Positions 18,104-26,232 of a stretch of 64,000 nucleotides of DNA are shown here, piece after piece. The stretch comes from Streptomyces sp. NRRL F-5135. GTDB taxonomy: Bacteria > Actinomycetota > Actinomycetes > Streptomycetales > Streptomycetaceae. Position numbers and translations under genes: made by a program. Each line of letters opens with the position of its first letter. The stretch's first letter is position 1. Location of the stretch: assembly GCF_000719775.1 (NCBI RefSeq), contig NZ_JOHR01000002.1:62001-126000 (forward strand). The letters run 5' to 3'. Under the pieces are notes generated by a model. That model was not told where the DNA came from, ran no database searches, and was given only the letters and a program-made list of their open reading frames with translations.

Positions 18104-18197
18104 ACTTTTCCGGAACGGGAAAGTCTCGAATCCAGGTAAGTGGACAGGGTGTGGCGCACCGCGCAGGGGTGGAAAGTTCCTGTTCAATGACCCATTG
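18104..18197. promoter_or_regulatory. Inverted repeats in the divergent region of the AbiE-like and SeqA-RAMA genes
   Basis: ACTTTTCC-N5-GGGAAAGT (18104-18124, one mismatch) and CAATG-N3-CATTG (18185-18197) lie in the 228-bp space between the two divergent starts, in DNA that is less GC-rich than its surroundings. AbiEi antitoxins are known to autoregulate by binding inverted repeats, so these are candidate operators. Confidence 0.4.
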
Positions 18198-18293
18198 ATT
18201 GCGAGCCAACGGAGAGTGGTGCGCTCTGGATGATTACCCGCAGACTTTGTATCCTCAAGGTCTTGGTGTGCAAAGTCCAGAGTGGAGGTCGAC

Positions 18294-18716
18294 ATGCGCG
18301 GGAAGAGGACGATCGAGATCGACGCGGAGGTCTTCGCCTATCTGCAGCGCCATGGCGAACCCTTGGTCGATACTCCGAACGATGTGCTACGGCGTCTGCT
18401 TTTGGGGGACACCGAGTCATCGGCAGGCGAGGCGCGTCAGCCGGGAGCGCTGATGTTCATCCTGGAGGCCGGTCTGGTCGCGCCGGGGGACAGGCTGCGG
18501 CACCATCAGCCGCGCCTGAAGCGGACGCACGAGTCCGTCATCACGCCGGACGGCTGGGTCGAACTCCCCGACGGCAGAGTGTTCGCCCAGCCCTCGCCCG
18601 CCCTCAAGGCCCAGACCGGGGTCGACATCAACGGATGGGGTCAGTACATCCACCTCGCCAGTGGCCGCCGCCTGCAAGACCTGCGGGAGGAAGCCGCCGG
18701 GCGGCGGCAGAGCTGA
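18294..18716 (+). CDS. SeqA-like N-terminal domain plus RAMA modified-DNA reader domain
   Basis: 140 residues. Residues 5-37 (RTIEIDAEVFAYLQRHG, then TPNDVLRRLLL) match the ribbon-helix-helix-type dimerisation domain of SeqA. Residues about 52-130 carry the RAMA pattern: LEAGLVAPGDRL, VITPDGWVEL, GRVFAQPSPALKAQTG and INGWG. RAMA domains are predicted to read modified bases in restriction-linked proteins. The ATG at 18294 follows GTGGAGG with good spacing; a GTG at 18282 would place the Shine-Dalgarno inside the gene. It is divergent from the AbiE-like pair. Function is unknown; a sensor of DNA methylation or foreign-DNA modification is the natural inference. Confidence 0.75.
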   Translation: MRGKRTIEIDAEVFAYLQRHGEPLVDTPNDVLRRLLLGDTESSAGEARQPGALMFILEAGLVAPGDRLRHHQPRLKRTHESVITPDGWVELPDGRVFAQPSPALKAQTGVDINGWGQYIHLASGRRLQDLREEAAGRRQS

Positions 18717-19163
18717 CTCGTCGTGCCGCGGGGGCTCTCCGCCTGTCGGCCCCGCTGCCCGTGCCCGCGCCATGCCGTGCTCAACGCCCCGTGCTGAGGG
18801 TGGTGCCCGCCCCCGCGTCCCGCCTCCCGCCTCCTGCGTCCTGCGTCCTGCGTTCTGCGGTCCCGCGACCCGCGTCGCGCGCCCGTGCGACGAAAGTGGC
18901 CAAAGCGGTGGATGACCGCCGTGTTGCCGCACCGTAAAGGCGCACGTGATCGGCCGCGTCCGGGCGTGCGCTGCGTTGAACGGCCGTGCCGCGTTTTGGA
19001 CAACGTTGTCGTGCGCTCCTGACAGAACGTGTCCGCCATTGAAACGATCTCCGTACCGCACGGGCGTCATCGCACCTCTCCTCGCCGGACGGCACCTCCG
19101 CCTCCGGTCCCTTTTCCAGCCGGCCGGCCGTCACCGCACGGCCGGGCAGAAGGAGCACCAGGA
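18717..19163. promoter_or_regulatory. Upstream region of the M4 peptidase with a perfect 12-bp palindrome
   Basis: This 447-bp stretch has no credible gene. It holds short repeats of TCCTGCG (about 18835-18860) and the perfect palindrome GACAACGTTGTC at 18999-19010, about 150 bp before the M4 start. A 12-bp palindrome centred on CG is the shape of LacI-family operators. AAGGAG at 19150-19155 is the ribosome-binding site for the GTG at 19164. Confidence 0.45.
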
Positions 19164-21542
19164 GTGACGAACACCTCCCGTACCACCAACAGCACCACCA
19201 ACAGCGCCAGTACCGGCGCCAGTTCGCCGTACGCATCGCGTCCGTTCCGCCCCGGCCGCGTCGCGGCCCTCGCCGCCGCCACCGTGGCCGCGCTCTTCGT
19301 CTCCGCCCTCCCGGCCTCGGCCGCCCCCGCCCCCGCCGGTGACGGCTCCCCGAGCGCGGCCACCGAGGCCGCCCGGCAGCGCCTCGTCGCCGCCGAGCCC
19401 AGACCCGGCGCGAGATCCGTGGGGCTCAGCCCCGCTCAGCGCGCGAAGTCCCTCCGGGCCGCGGCCGGGACCGGCCCCGCCACCGCCCGCGCCCTGGGCC
19501 TCGGCGACAAGGAGAAACTGCTGCCCAAGGACGTCGTCAAGGACGCCGACGGCACCGTCCACACCCGCTACGAGCGGACCTACGCGGGCCTGCCCGTCCT
19601 CGGCGGCGACCTCGTCGTCCACGCCCGCCCCGGCGACCGTACGCCCACAGTCTCCCGGACCACGGACGCCTCGGTCGCCGTCCCCACGACCACCGCCACC
19701 GTCCCGGCCGCCGCCGCGCGGAAGACCGCGCTCGCCACCGCGAAGGCCGACGGCACGACGAAGACGGCCGCGGACGGCGCCCCCCGGCGGGTCGTGTGGG
19801 CCGAGGACGGCGCCGCCACGCTCGCCTGGGAGTCCGTGGTCAACGGCGTACGCGAGGACGGCACCCCCAGCGAACTCCACGTCGTCACCGACGCCAGGAG
19901 CGGCAAGAAGCTCGCCGAGTTCGACCGCGTGCACACGGGCGTCGGCCACGGCCAGTTCAACGGGGAGGTCCAGGTCGGCACCGTCCGCGACGGCGACGTC
20001 TTCGAACTGACCGACCCCCAGGGCGGCAACCACAGCACGTACGACCTGAACAACACCGCCTCGACCGGCACCGGCACCCTCGTCACCGACGCCGACGACG
20101 TCTGGGGCGACGGCACGGTCGCCGACCGGCAGACGGCCGCCGTCGACGCCGCGTACGGCGCGCGCAAGACGTACGACTTCTACCACGACCGCTTCGGCCG
20201 CGACGGCATAGCCGACGACGGCATCGGCGCGTACTCCCGGGTCCACTACGGCAACCAGTACGTCAACGCCTTCTGGAGCGACGCCTGCTTCTGCATGACG
20301 TACGGAGACGGCGCGGGAGACGCCAACCCGCTCACCGAACTCGACGTCGCCGCCCACGAGATGAGCCACGGCGTCACCTCCGTGACCGCGGACCTGATCT
20401 ACAGCGGCGAGTCCGGCGGCCTCAACGAGGGCACCAGCGACATCATGGCCGCCGCCGTCGAGTTCTTCGCCGGCAACCCCGCCGACGTACCGGACTACAC
20501 CGTCGGCGAGCTCATCGACATCAACGGCGACGGCACCCCGCTGCGCTACATGGACCAGCCGTCGAAGGACGGCGTCTCCCAGGACTACTGGACCCCCGGC
20601 ACGGCGAGCCTCGACCCGCACTACTCCTCGGGCGTGGCCAACCACTTCTTCTACCTGCTCGCCGAGGGCAGTGGAGCCAAGTCGGTGGAAGGCGTGGCGT
20701 ACGACAGCCCCACCTACGACGATCTGCCGGTCCCGGGGATCGGCCTGCACAACGCGATCAACGTCTGGTACCGGGCGCTGACCCTTTACATGACATCCGG
20801 CACCGACTACGCGGACGCCCGCACCGCCACGCTCCAGGCCGCCGCCGACCTGTTCGGCCGGTCGAGCGAGGTGTACGAGACGGTCGGCAACACCTGGGCC
20901 GCCGTCAACGTCGGTGAGCGCTTCGTCGACCACATCGCGTTCGCCACCCCGGCCGCCCAGGAAGCCGCCGTCGGCCAGCCGGCGTCCTTCCGGGTCACCG
21001 CGACGACGAGCCGCGCCTCCGGCCTGACGTACGAGGCCACGGACCTGCCCGCCGGCCTGACGCTCGACGCCGCCACCGGCCTGATCACCGGCATCCCGGA
21101 GGAGGCCGGCGCCCACACGCCGACGATCACGGCGAGGACGGCGGACAGCTCCCTGTCCAGGACGTTCAGCTGGACGGTCATCCCCTCGGGTGGCGACTTC
21201 TTCGTCAACCCGGGCAACGTGCCGATCCCCGACGCCGACCCGGCCGGCGCCGAGTCGCCCCTGATCGTCACGGGCCACGACGGCAACGCCCCGAGCGACC
21301 TCCAGGTGACCGTCGACATCGTGCACACCTGGCGCGGTGACCTGGCGATCGACCTGGTGGGTACGGACGGCACGGTGGTCCGCCGCCTGAAGGCCCCGGA
21401 TTCGAGCAGCGCGGACGACGTGCACGAGACCTACACGGTGGACGCCTCGGCCCTCCCGGCCGACGGGACGTGGAAGCTGCGCGTCACCGATGTCTACGCG
21501 AGGGACACGGGCTACATCGACAGCTGGAAGCTGACGTTCTGA
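19164..21542 (+). CDS. Secreted M4 (thermolysin-like) metallopeptidase with Ig-like and P domains
   Basis: 792 residues. A Sec-type signal peptide ends near residue 52 (VSALPASAAPAPA). A propeptide with an FTP/PepSY-like region follows. The catalytic domain has HEMSH at residues 398-402 and GGLNEGTSD with E422, giving the thermolysin spacing of 24 residues between the first His and the Glu ligand. Residues about 595-675 form an Ig-like putative adhesion domain (LPAGLTLDAATGLITG), and the last 115 residues a P/proprotein-convertase-like beta domain. It is predicted to be an exported zinc endopeptidase that self-processes. Upstream lies a palindromic operator candidate; it is monocistronic. Confidence 0.93.
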   Translation: MTNTSRTTNSTTNSASTGASSPYASRPFRPGRVAALAAATVAALFVSALPASAAPAPAGDGSPSAATEAARQRLVAAEPRPGARSVGLSPAQRAKSLRAAAGTGPATARALGLGDKEKLLPKDVVKDADGTVHTRYERTYAGLPVLGGDLVVHARPGDRTPTVSRTTDASVAVPTTTATVPAAAARKTALATAKADGTTKTAADGAPRRVVWAEDGAATLAWESVVNGVREDGTPSELHVVTDARSGKKLAEFDRVHTGVGHGQFNGEVQVGTVRDGDVFELTDPQGGNHSTYDLNNTASTGTGTLVTDADDVWGDGTVADRQTAAVDAAYGARKTYDFYHDRFGRDGIADDGIGAYSRVHYGNQYVNAFWSDACFCMTYGDGAGDANPLTELDVAAHEMSHGVTSVTADLIYSGESGGLNEGTSDIMAAAVEFFAGNPADVPDYTVGELIDINGDGTPLRYMDQPSKDGVSQDYWTPGTASLDPHYSSGVANHFFYLLAEGSGAKSVEGVAYDSPTYDDLPVPGIGLHNAINVWYRALTLYMTSGTDYADARTATLQAAADLFGRSSEVYETVGNTWAAVNVGERFVDHIAFATPAAQEAAVGQPASFRVTATTSRASGLTYEATDLPAGLTLDAATGLITGIPEEAGAHTPTITARTADSSLSRTFSWTVIPSGGDFFVNPGNVPIPDADPAGAESPLIVTGHDGNAPSDLQVTVDIVHTWRGDLAIDLVGTDGTVVRRLKAPDSSSADDVHETYTVDASALPADGTWKLRVTDVYARDTGYIDSWKLTF

Positions 21543-21545
21543 CGG

Positions 21546-21648
21546 CGCCCGGTTCCGAGGCGTGACGCCCGGTTCCGAGGCGTGCCGGTCACGTCGGGTC
21601 AGCCGCGTCGGGTCAGCCGCGTCGAGCCAGCCGCGCCGGATCAGTCGC
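21546..21648. repeat. Two short tandem-repeat arrays 3' of the M4 peptidase
   Basis: Two copies of a 20-bp unit beginning CGCCCGGTTCCGAGGCGTG (21546-21585) are followed by about four degrading copies of a 14-bp unit, GTCGGGTCAGCCGC (21593-21648). The array runs into the stop of the convergent minus-strand gene. Confidence 0.85.
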
Positions 21649-21952
21649 ATCCGACGTCGACCCACACCAGATCGAGCACGCGGAACTCACGCGTCCCGGG
21701 AAACCAGCGATAACTGACGAGCACGGGCAGGCGCGGCACATCGATGACGTACCTGCCGCCGTCGCCGACGGGCAGGCCGGGCAGTCCCTTGCCCGCGGCG
21801 ACGGCGTTCCCGGCCTCGATGGCGAGCGCGCGGACGAAGAGCACGACCGCCCGGTACGTCTCCCCGTACCCGCCGGCCCGCATGGCCTCCAGGACGCGCG
21901 CGGCGTGCTCCGTGCGCTGCAGGCTCCAACCACGCTCGGGCTGGGTGGTCAC
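21641..21952 (-). CDS. Small protein of unknown function
   Basis: 103 residues from a GTG at 21952 with a GAGGAGG ribosome-binding site 5 nt upstream, better than the longer ATG option at 22093. It has an N-terminal helical part (AARVLEAMRAGGYGETYRAVVLFVRAL) and then strands with YVIDVPRLPVLVSYRW and REFRVLDLVWVDVG. The helix-helix-strand arrangement ending in a strong strand recalls RelE/ParE-like small toxins, but catalytic residues cannot be matched and no antitoxin is adjacent. I leave the function open. Confidence 0.6.
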   Translation of the reverse strand: MTTQPERGWSLQRTEHAARVLEAMRAGGYGETYRAVVLFVRALAIEAGNAVAAGKGLPGLPVGDGGRYVIDVPRLPVLVSYRWFPGTREFRVLDLVWVDVGCD

Positions 21953-22252
21953 GGGTCCTCCTCGCGGCCCGCGAACGGGGCCGAGCGCTCCGGGTCTCTC
22001 ACCTTTGGCCACGGACCGACTCCGATTTCCGGCAAGCCCGTTGTACCGGCCACCCCTTTCCGACCCTAGCGGCATCGACTCCGGGTTGAACACGAAACGT
22101 CAATACTCGCTCACGGAGGGCAAGATGAGCCTGGTCGGGGGAGGAGCCCCGTCGCCCTTCGGCTCCGTGAAGCCGCCGGAACGGGCCCCCGGAACGCGCC
22201 GCCGGGAAGCCGCCGGAAGGCCGCCGGAAGGCCGCCGGAACGGTGCCGGCGA

Positions 22253-22831
22253 CTACCGAGCCGGTCCGCGTACGCCCCGGTCCGCCGCCCGCAGGTCCAG
22301 CACCGCCCACAGTCGGCGCCCGTCCTCCGCCATGTCCGTACCGCAACTGGTCGCGCCCAGCGCGGCCAGCCGCGGCAGTACGTCCGTACCCGACAGGGCC
22401 AGGTCCGCGCGGTGGCTGAGGACCACGACCAGCGCCTGCCCGTCCTGATCCGCCAGATGGACGCTCAGCCGCCGGCCGCCGTCGGACAGGGCGGCCTCCA
22501 CCAGCAGCGTCACCGCCTCGCCGACCAGGCGCTCGGACCCCGTACGCCCCGGTCCCGGTCCCGGCCCCGTACAGCCCCAGTCGCGCAGCCGGTCCAGCAC
22601 CTGCGTCCGGGCGCGGCCGACCGACCACGGCTGGGCCTCCAGCGTCCAGTTGGCCCCCCGGCGGTTCGCCATGGTCACCGCCCGCCGGCTCGTCCTGGCG
22701 ACCGTGCCCGTCGCGGAACGCGGCTTCGTGTCCGGACTCGGACGCGGCGGCTGCGCCGGACTCTTCGGCGGCGGAGGGGTCTTCGGCGGGTAGTCGGGCT
22801 GGTGACCGGCGTCCGGCGACGGTGACGGCAT
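22253..22831 (-). CDS. ATP-binding (HATPase-like) regulatory protein
   Basis: About 192 residues: a Pro/Lys/Ser-rich disordered N-terminus (about 50 residues), then ANWTLEAQPWSVGRARTQVLDRLRDWG. That segment and SERLVGEAVTLLVEAALSDGGRRLSVHL, followed by LADQDGQALVVVLSHR, follow the anti-sigma-factor/SpoIIAB-type GHKL kinase layout that is abundant in Streptomyces. The N-box Asn and the G1 Asp-Gly motif are not well preserved (LVEAAL and DQDGQAL), so kinase activity is doubtful. It stands alone, without an obvious sigma factor or antagonist neighbour. Confidence 0.65.
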   Translation of the reverse strand: MPSPSPDAGHQPDYPPKTPPPPKSPAQPPRPSPDTKPRSATGTVARTSRRAVTMANRRGANWTLEAQPWSVGRARTQVLDRLRDWGCTGPGPGPGRTGSERLVGEAVTLLVEAALSDGGRRLSVHLADQDGQALVVVLSHRADLALSGTDVLPRLAALGATSCGTDMAEDGRRLWAVLDLRAADRGVRGPAR

Positions 22832-22897
22832 GGCGGCTCCCGGGCGAAGGGGGGAGGGACGTGCGAGGCCCCTCATCGTAGGACCGCGCCCATCCGT

Positions 22898-22919
22898 TAC
22901 CGGCCGGTTCTGGCCGGTA
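22898..22919. terminator. Hairpin after the GH43 gene
   Basis: TACCGGCC/GGCCGGTA, perfect 8-bp arms around a 6-nt loop, lies between the GH43 stop and the next minus-strand gene. Confidence 0.5.
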
Positions 22920-23021
22920 CGCCCTTCGCGTGGGCGACTTTCGGCGACTGTCGCGCGGGGCGTGGCGACGAACGCGCCGCGCGACGCAAAAGGCGGGAGC
23001 CCCTCGTGGAACGGCCGGGGT

Positions 23022-24833
23022 TCATTGGCCCGGGCGCACGCGGAACCATTCGAACTCCGCCTCGCCGCCCCGCGCGCCGGCCGAGTTCCCCGCTGTGTCG
23101 CCTGCCGGGTCGTCTGCCGCGTCGCCTGCCGCCTCGCGGGTCGTGCCGACGGCCTCCGGCCCGGTGGCGAAGAGGCCCACGGTCGCGCCGATCCACTTCC
23201 CCGCGGTCGCGGTGAACGGCGTACCGAGCGGAGCGAATCCCCGGCCGTCCGCGTCCGCCGCGAACTGGCACACCGCCCCGGGGCCCACGCTCACCCGCAG
23301 TCGTACCGCCGCCTTTCCCCTCCCCAACAGCACTGGGCGGGCGGCCTCCGTCTCGGCGGCGTCGGCCGCCGCGGTGCGGTACGTCAGAACGATCCGGTCG
23401 CCGTCGTGGCGGAGGCCCGCCCAGGCGTACGTCCCGCCCAAGACGACCAGCCCGGCACGGGCCCCGGCGGTGGTGGTGGACAGCGTCACCGAGGTCGTCG
23501 CGGTGAAGGTCTCCGCGGGAAACCGCTGACCCAGCACATTGGGCAGCAGCCGGAGGTCATGGGTGACGGGGCTCGGCCGGCAGGCCAGCGCCAGCCGACC
23601 CGGGAACCGGCGCAGGGACCACCAGGACGGGTCGGTGTTCGCCTGCCAGATCCACTGCCGCCCGAGTTCCGGACCGGTGAACTCGTCGCTCGTGGCCGGC
23701 GCGGTCACCCTCACCCGGGCGTCGACGCGCGGCTTGGCGTGCACCGGCACCGGGGTGCCCCGGCCGCTGCCGTCGTCGGCGCCCATCACCGGCCAGCCGT
23801 CCGTACGCCAGCGCATCGGCTGGAGGTGCACCACCCGCCCGTAGGCCTCTCGGTCCTGGAAGTGCAGGAACCAGTCCTCACCGCCCGCCGTACTCACCCA
23901 GGCCCCCTGGTGCGGCCCGTTGACGGGGCTGTCACCCTGGGCGAGCACGACACGGTCCTCGTACGGGCCCCAGACCGAGCGGGAACGGAACGCCGACTGC
24001 CAGCCGTGGGCGACGCCCCCGGCCGGAGCGAAGATCCAGTACCAGCCGTCCCGCTTGTACAGTTTCGGGCCTTCGAGCGTGGTGTAGCCGGGCAGTTCGT
24101 CGCCGTTGACCACGACTTCGCCCTCGTCGAGCAACCGCGTGCCGTCCGGGCTCATACGGTGCAGGGTCAGCCGGTTGTTGATGCCGCTCCGGCTCTTGGC
24201 CCAGGCGTGGACCAGGTAGGCCCGCCCGTCGTCGTCCCACAGCGGGCACGGGTCGATCAGACCCTTGCCCAGCTTGACCGGGTGGGGCCTGCTCCACGGT
24301 CCACTCGGGTCGGTGGCGGTCACCACGAAGATCCCGAAGTCCGGGTCCGGATAGAAGATCCAGAACGTGCCGTCGTGGTGGCGCAGCGCCGGGGCCCACA
24401 CCCCGCCGCCGTGCCGAGGGGTGCTGAAGTGGTCCTTGGGCTCCAGCTCGGTCAGGGCGTGCCCGATGACGCTCCAGTTGACCAGGTCGGCCGAGCGCAG
24501 GACCGGCAGTCCGGGGACGCGGTTGAACGAGGAGGCGACCAGGTAGAAGTACGCGCCCACCCGAACCGCGTCGGGATCGGACCAGTCGGCGTTGAGCACC
24601 GGGTTCCGGTAGCGGCCGTCCCCGAGGTCCGCCACCCACGGGAGCCGCTGCCGAGCCGAGGCCGCCTCGCTCCCGGCGTCCCCGCCGAGTGCCCCGGCCG
24701 GTGCCGCCGGCCCGCCGGACCCCGGTGGCGCCGAGGCGTGGGCGGTACCACCGACGCCGCCGAGCACCGCCGATCCGGCCGCCGCCGCACCGAGGCCGGC
24801 CCGCAGTACCTGCCTGCGACTGTGCTCGTTCAT
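23022..24833 (-). CDS. Secreted glycoside hydrolase family 43 (beta-xylosidase/arabinofuranosidase type)
   Basis: 603 residues from the ATG at 24833, preceded by GGAGACCAG. A Tat signal is present (HSRRQVLRAGLG). The five-bladed propeller has NADWSDPDAV with the catalytic base D86 region, LIDPCPLWDDDGRAYLVH (pKa-modulating Asp) and TTLEGPKLYKRDGWYWI (general acid Glu). About 200 C-terminal residues form a concanavalin-like beta-sandwich (GH43_C2 type). It likely removes xylose or arabinose residues from plant cell-wall polysaccharide. It sits downstream of, and on the same strand as, the pectate lyase, with a strong hairpin between them. Confidence 0.88.
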   Translation of the reverse strand: MNEHSRRQVLRAGLGAAAAGSAVLGGVGGTAHASAPPGSGGPAAPAGALGGDAGSEAASARQRLPWVADLGDGRYRNPVLNADWSDPDAVRVGAYFYLVASSFNRVPGLPVLRSADLVNWSVIGHALTELEPKDHFSTPRHGGGVWAPALRHHDGTFWIFYPDPDFGIFVVTATDPSGPWSRPHPVKLGKGLIDPCPLWDDDGRAYLVHAWAKSRSGINNRLTLHRMSPDGTRLLDEGEVVVNGDELPGYTTLEGPKLYKRDGWYWIFAPAGGVAHGWQSAFRSRSVWGPYEDRVVLAQGDSPVNGPHQGAWVSTAGGEDWFLHFQDREAYGRVVHLQPMRWRTDGWPVMGADDGSGRGTPVPVHAKPRVDARVRVTAPATSDEFTGPELGRQWIWQANTDPSWWSLRRFPGRLALACRPSPVTHDLRLLPNVLGQRFPAETFTATTSVTLSTTTAGARAGLVVLGGTYAWAGLRHDGDRIVLTYRTAAADAAETEAARPVLLGRGKAAVRLRVSVGPGAVCQFAADADGRGFAPLGTPFTATAGKWIGATVGLFATGPEAVGTTREAAGDAADDPAGDTAGNSAGARGGEAEFEWFRVRPGQ

Positions 24834-24879
24834 CTGGTCTCCTCCGCGTCTCGGATCGGGGTGCGGGGCGCACTGGTGT

Positions 24880-24919
24880 GCCGGGCGCACCACGGCAGGC
24901 TCGCCGCGGTGCGCCCGGC
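24880..24919 (-). terminator. Strong hairpin between pectate lyase and GH43
   Basis: GCCGGGCGCACC (24880-24891) pairs perfectly with GGTGCGCCCGGC (24908-24919). It would terminate or attenuate transcription passing from the pectate lyase gene into the GH43 gene. Confidence 0.7.
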
Positions 24920-24941
24920 GCTACAGCCTGGTGTCCTACGG

Positions 24942-26003
24942 TCAGGCGCCGATGGCCGCCTGGGGACCGGCGCCCTTGCCGACCAGGGACGGGACCTGGG
25001 CGGCGGCGTCCAGCGTGTAGGAGTAGTGGTCGCGGGGGCTGAACGTCGTACCGCCGGTCTGCTGGCGGCCTGTGCACCCGTTCAGGATGCTGCCGGTCTG
25101 CGTCAGTGAGGCGGTGGAGTCCCGGTAGTAGGGGTCCTTGACCTTGTCGAAGTAGCCGTTCTCGATGACGGTCCTGGACGAACCCCGCGAGTAGTTGCCG
25201 TAACCGGCCACGTTCTGCATGTAGTTGTTGTAGAGGTGGGCGTAGGCGACGTTGTCGATGCTGGGGTTGCGGGAGTTGGTGCCGCGGATCCAGTTGTGGT
25301 GGATGGTGATCCGGGCGGTGACGTTGTCGGTCCAGCCGATACCGAAGGACTTGTTGCCCTCGTTGAGGATGTTCCAGGACACGGTGAGGTTGGTGGTGTC
25401 CTTACGGCTGTCGATCAGGCCGTCGTTCATCCGCTCGATGCGGTTGTGGTCGATCCAGATGTGGTCCGCGGTGTCCATCTGGATGCCGTCGTAGTCGTAG
25501 GCCTTGTCGTCCGGGTCGTCGTCGGGCATCCGGGTGTCGCGGATCGTGAGGTTGCGGATGATGACGTTGCGGACGCCGGTGCCGAGGAAGAACCCGCCGC
25601 CCACGATCTGGCCCTGGGTGCCGACGCCGATGATCGTCTTGTCCGAGGTGACGCGGATCTCGTGGCCGAAGGGGCTGACGCTGATGGCGGCGGCGACCTT
25701 GATGACGTACGGGGTGGCGGCGGTGGCGTAGCGGTTGAGGTCGGCGAACGTGGTGACCGTGACCGTGGCCCCGGCGGCGCCGCCCGTCGTACCGCCATTG
25801 GTGGCCGCGAACCCCTCGGGCCCGTCCGCCCAGGCCGCGGCCGTACCGACGGCGGTCTCCGCGCCCGATGGCGGGGCCAGGGCCGGGCCGGCCGCCAGGG
25901 GCGCGGGCGCGCCGTACGCGGGGGCGCCCGCCAGCAGGCCGCAGAGGGCCACCACGAGCGCCACGAGTAACGAGCGGGGTCGCGTTGCGCTTCTCTCGGT
26001 CAT
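24942..26003 (-). CDS. Secreted pectate lyase, polysaccharide lyase family 1
   Basis: 353 residues. A Sec signal peptide (SLLVALVVALCGLLAGAPAYGAPA) precedes a right-handed parallel beta-helix with the PL1 signatures TIIGVGTQGQIVGGG, YDGIQMDTADHIWIDH, NDGLIDSRKDTTNLTVSWN and IRGTNSRNPSIDNV, the last holding the catalytic Arg region. It cleaves polygalacturonate by beta-elimination with calcium. The divergent LacI gene and operator pair upstream indicate substrate-controlled expression together with the GH43 gene downstream. Confidence 0.93.
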   Translation of the reverse strand: MTERSATRPRSLLVALVVALCGLLAGAPAYGAPAPLAAGPALAPPSGAETAVGTAAAWADGPEGFAATNGGTTGGAAGATVTVTTFADLNRYATAATPYVIKVAAAISVSPFGHEIRVTSDKTIIGVGTQGQIVGGGFFLGTGVRNVIIRNLTIRDTRMPDDDPDDKAYDYDGIQMDTADHIWIDHNRIERMNDGLIDSRKDTTNLTVSWNILNEGNKSFGIGWTDNVTARITIHHNWIRGTNSRNPSIDNVAYAHLYNNYMQNVAGYGNYSRGSSRTVIENGYFDKVKDPYYRDSTASLTQTGSILNGCTGRQQTGGTTFSPRDHYSYTLDAAAQVPSLVGKGAGPQAAIGA

Positions 26004-26076
26004 GGATCGTCTCCAGACATGGTGTGGGGGGCGGAGTACCGGACCGGCATCCTGACCGGGGGAGCCCAGGACCTTG

Positions 26077-26209
26077 CGAAATTTTCGTTCATCCCGGTCC
26101 GCTAGTAAGCGCTTGCCGAGAACGTAGGACTCGCTGCTATGCCCGTCAAGAGCCCGGAGGCGAGCGAATCCGAGCGAATCACGGCGCAGCCGTGCGCGCG
26201 AAAATTTCG
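26077..26209. promoter_or_regulatory. Paired 11-bp operators and a central palindrome controlling pectate lyase and lacI
   Basis: CGAAATTTTCG (26077-26087) and CGAAAATTTCG (26199-26209) are exact reverse complements of each other and near-perfect inverted repeats, one close to each divergent start. Between them lies GTAAGCGCTTGC (26105-26116), a near-palindrome with the AAGCGCTT centre typical of LacI-family sites. CGAGCGAATC is tandemly duplicated at 26161-26180. AT-rich palindromes stand out in this GC-rich DNA. The arrangement suggests autoregulation and possible looping. Confidence 0.7.
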
Positions 26210-26232
26210 AAGCCGCTGGCTAGAATCGCCCC

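Noticed and set aside
22830..25109. Long plus-strand frame opposite the GH43 gene
   Set aside because: Shadow of the minus-strand GH43 gene, which has a Tat signal and all propeller motifs.
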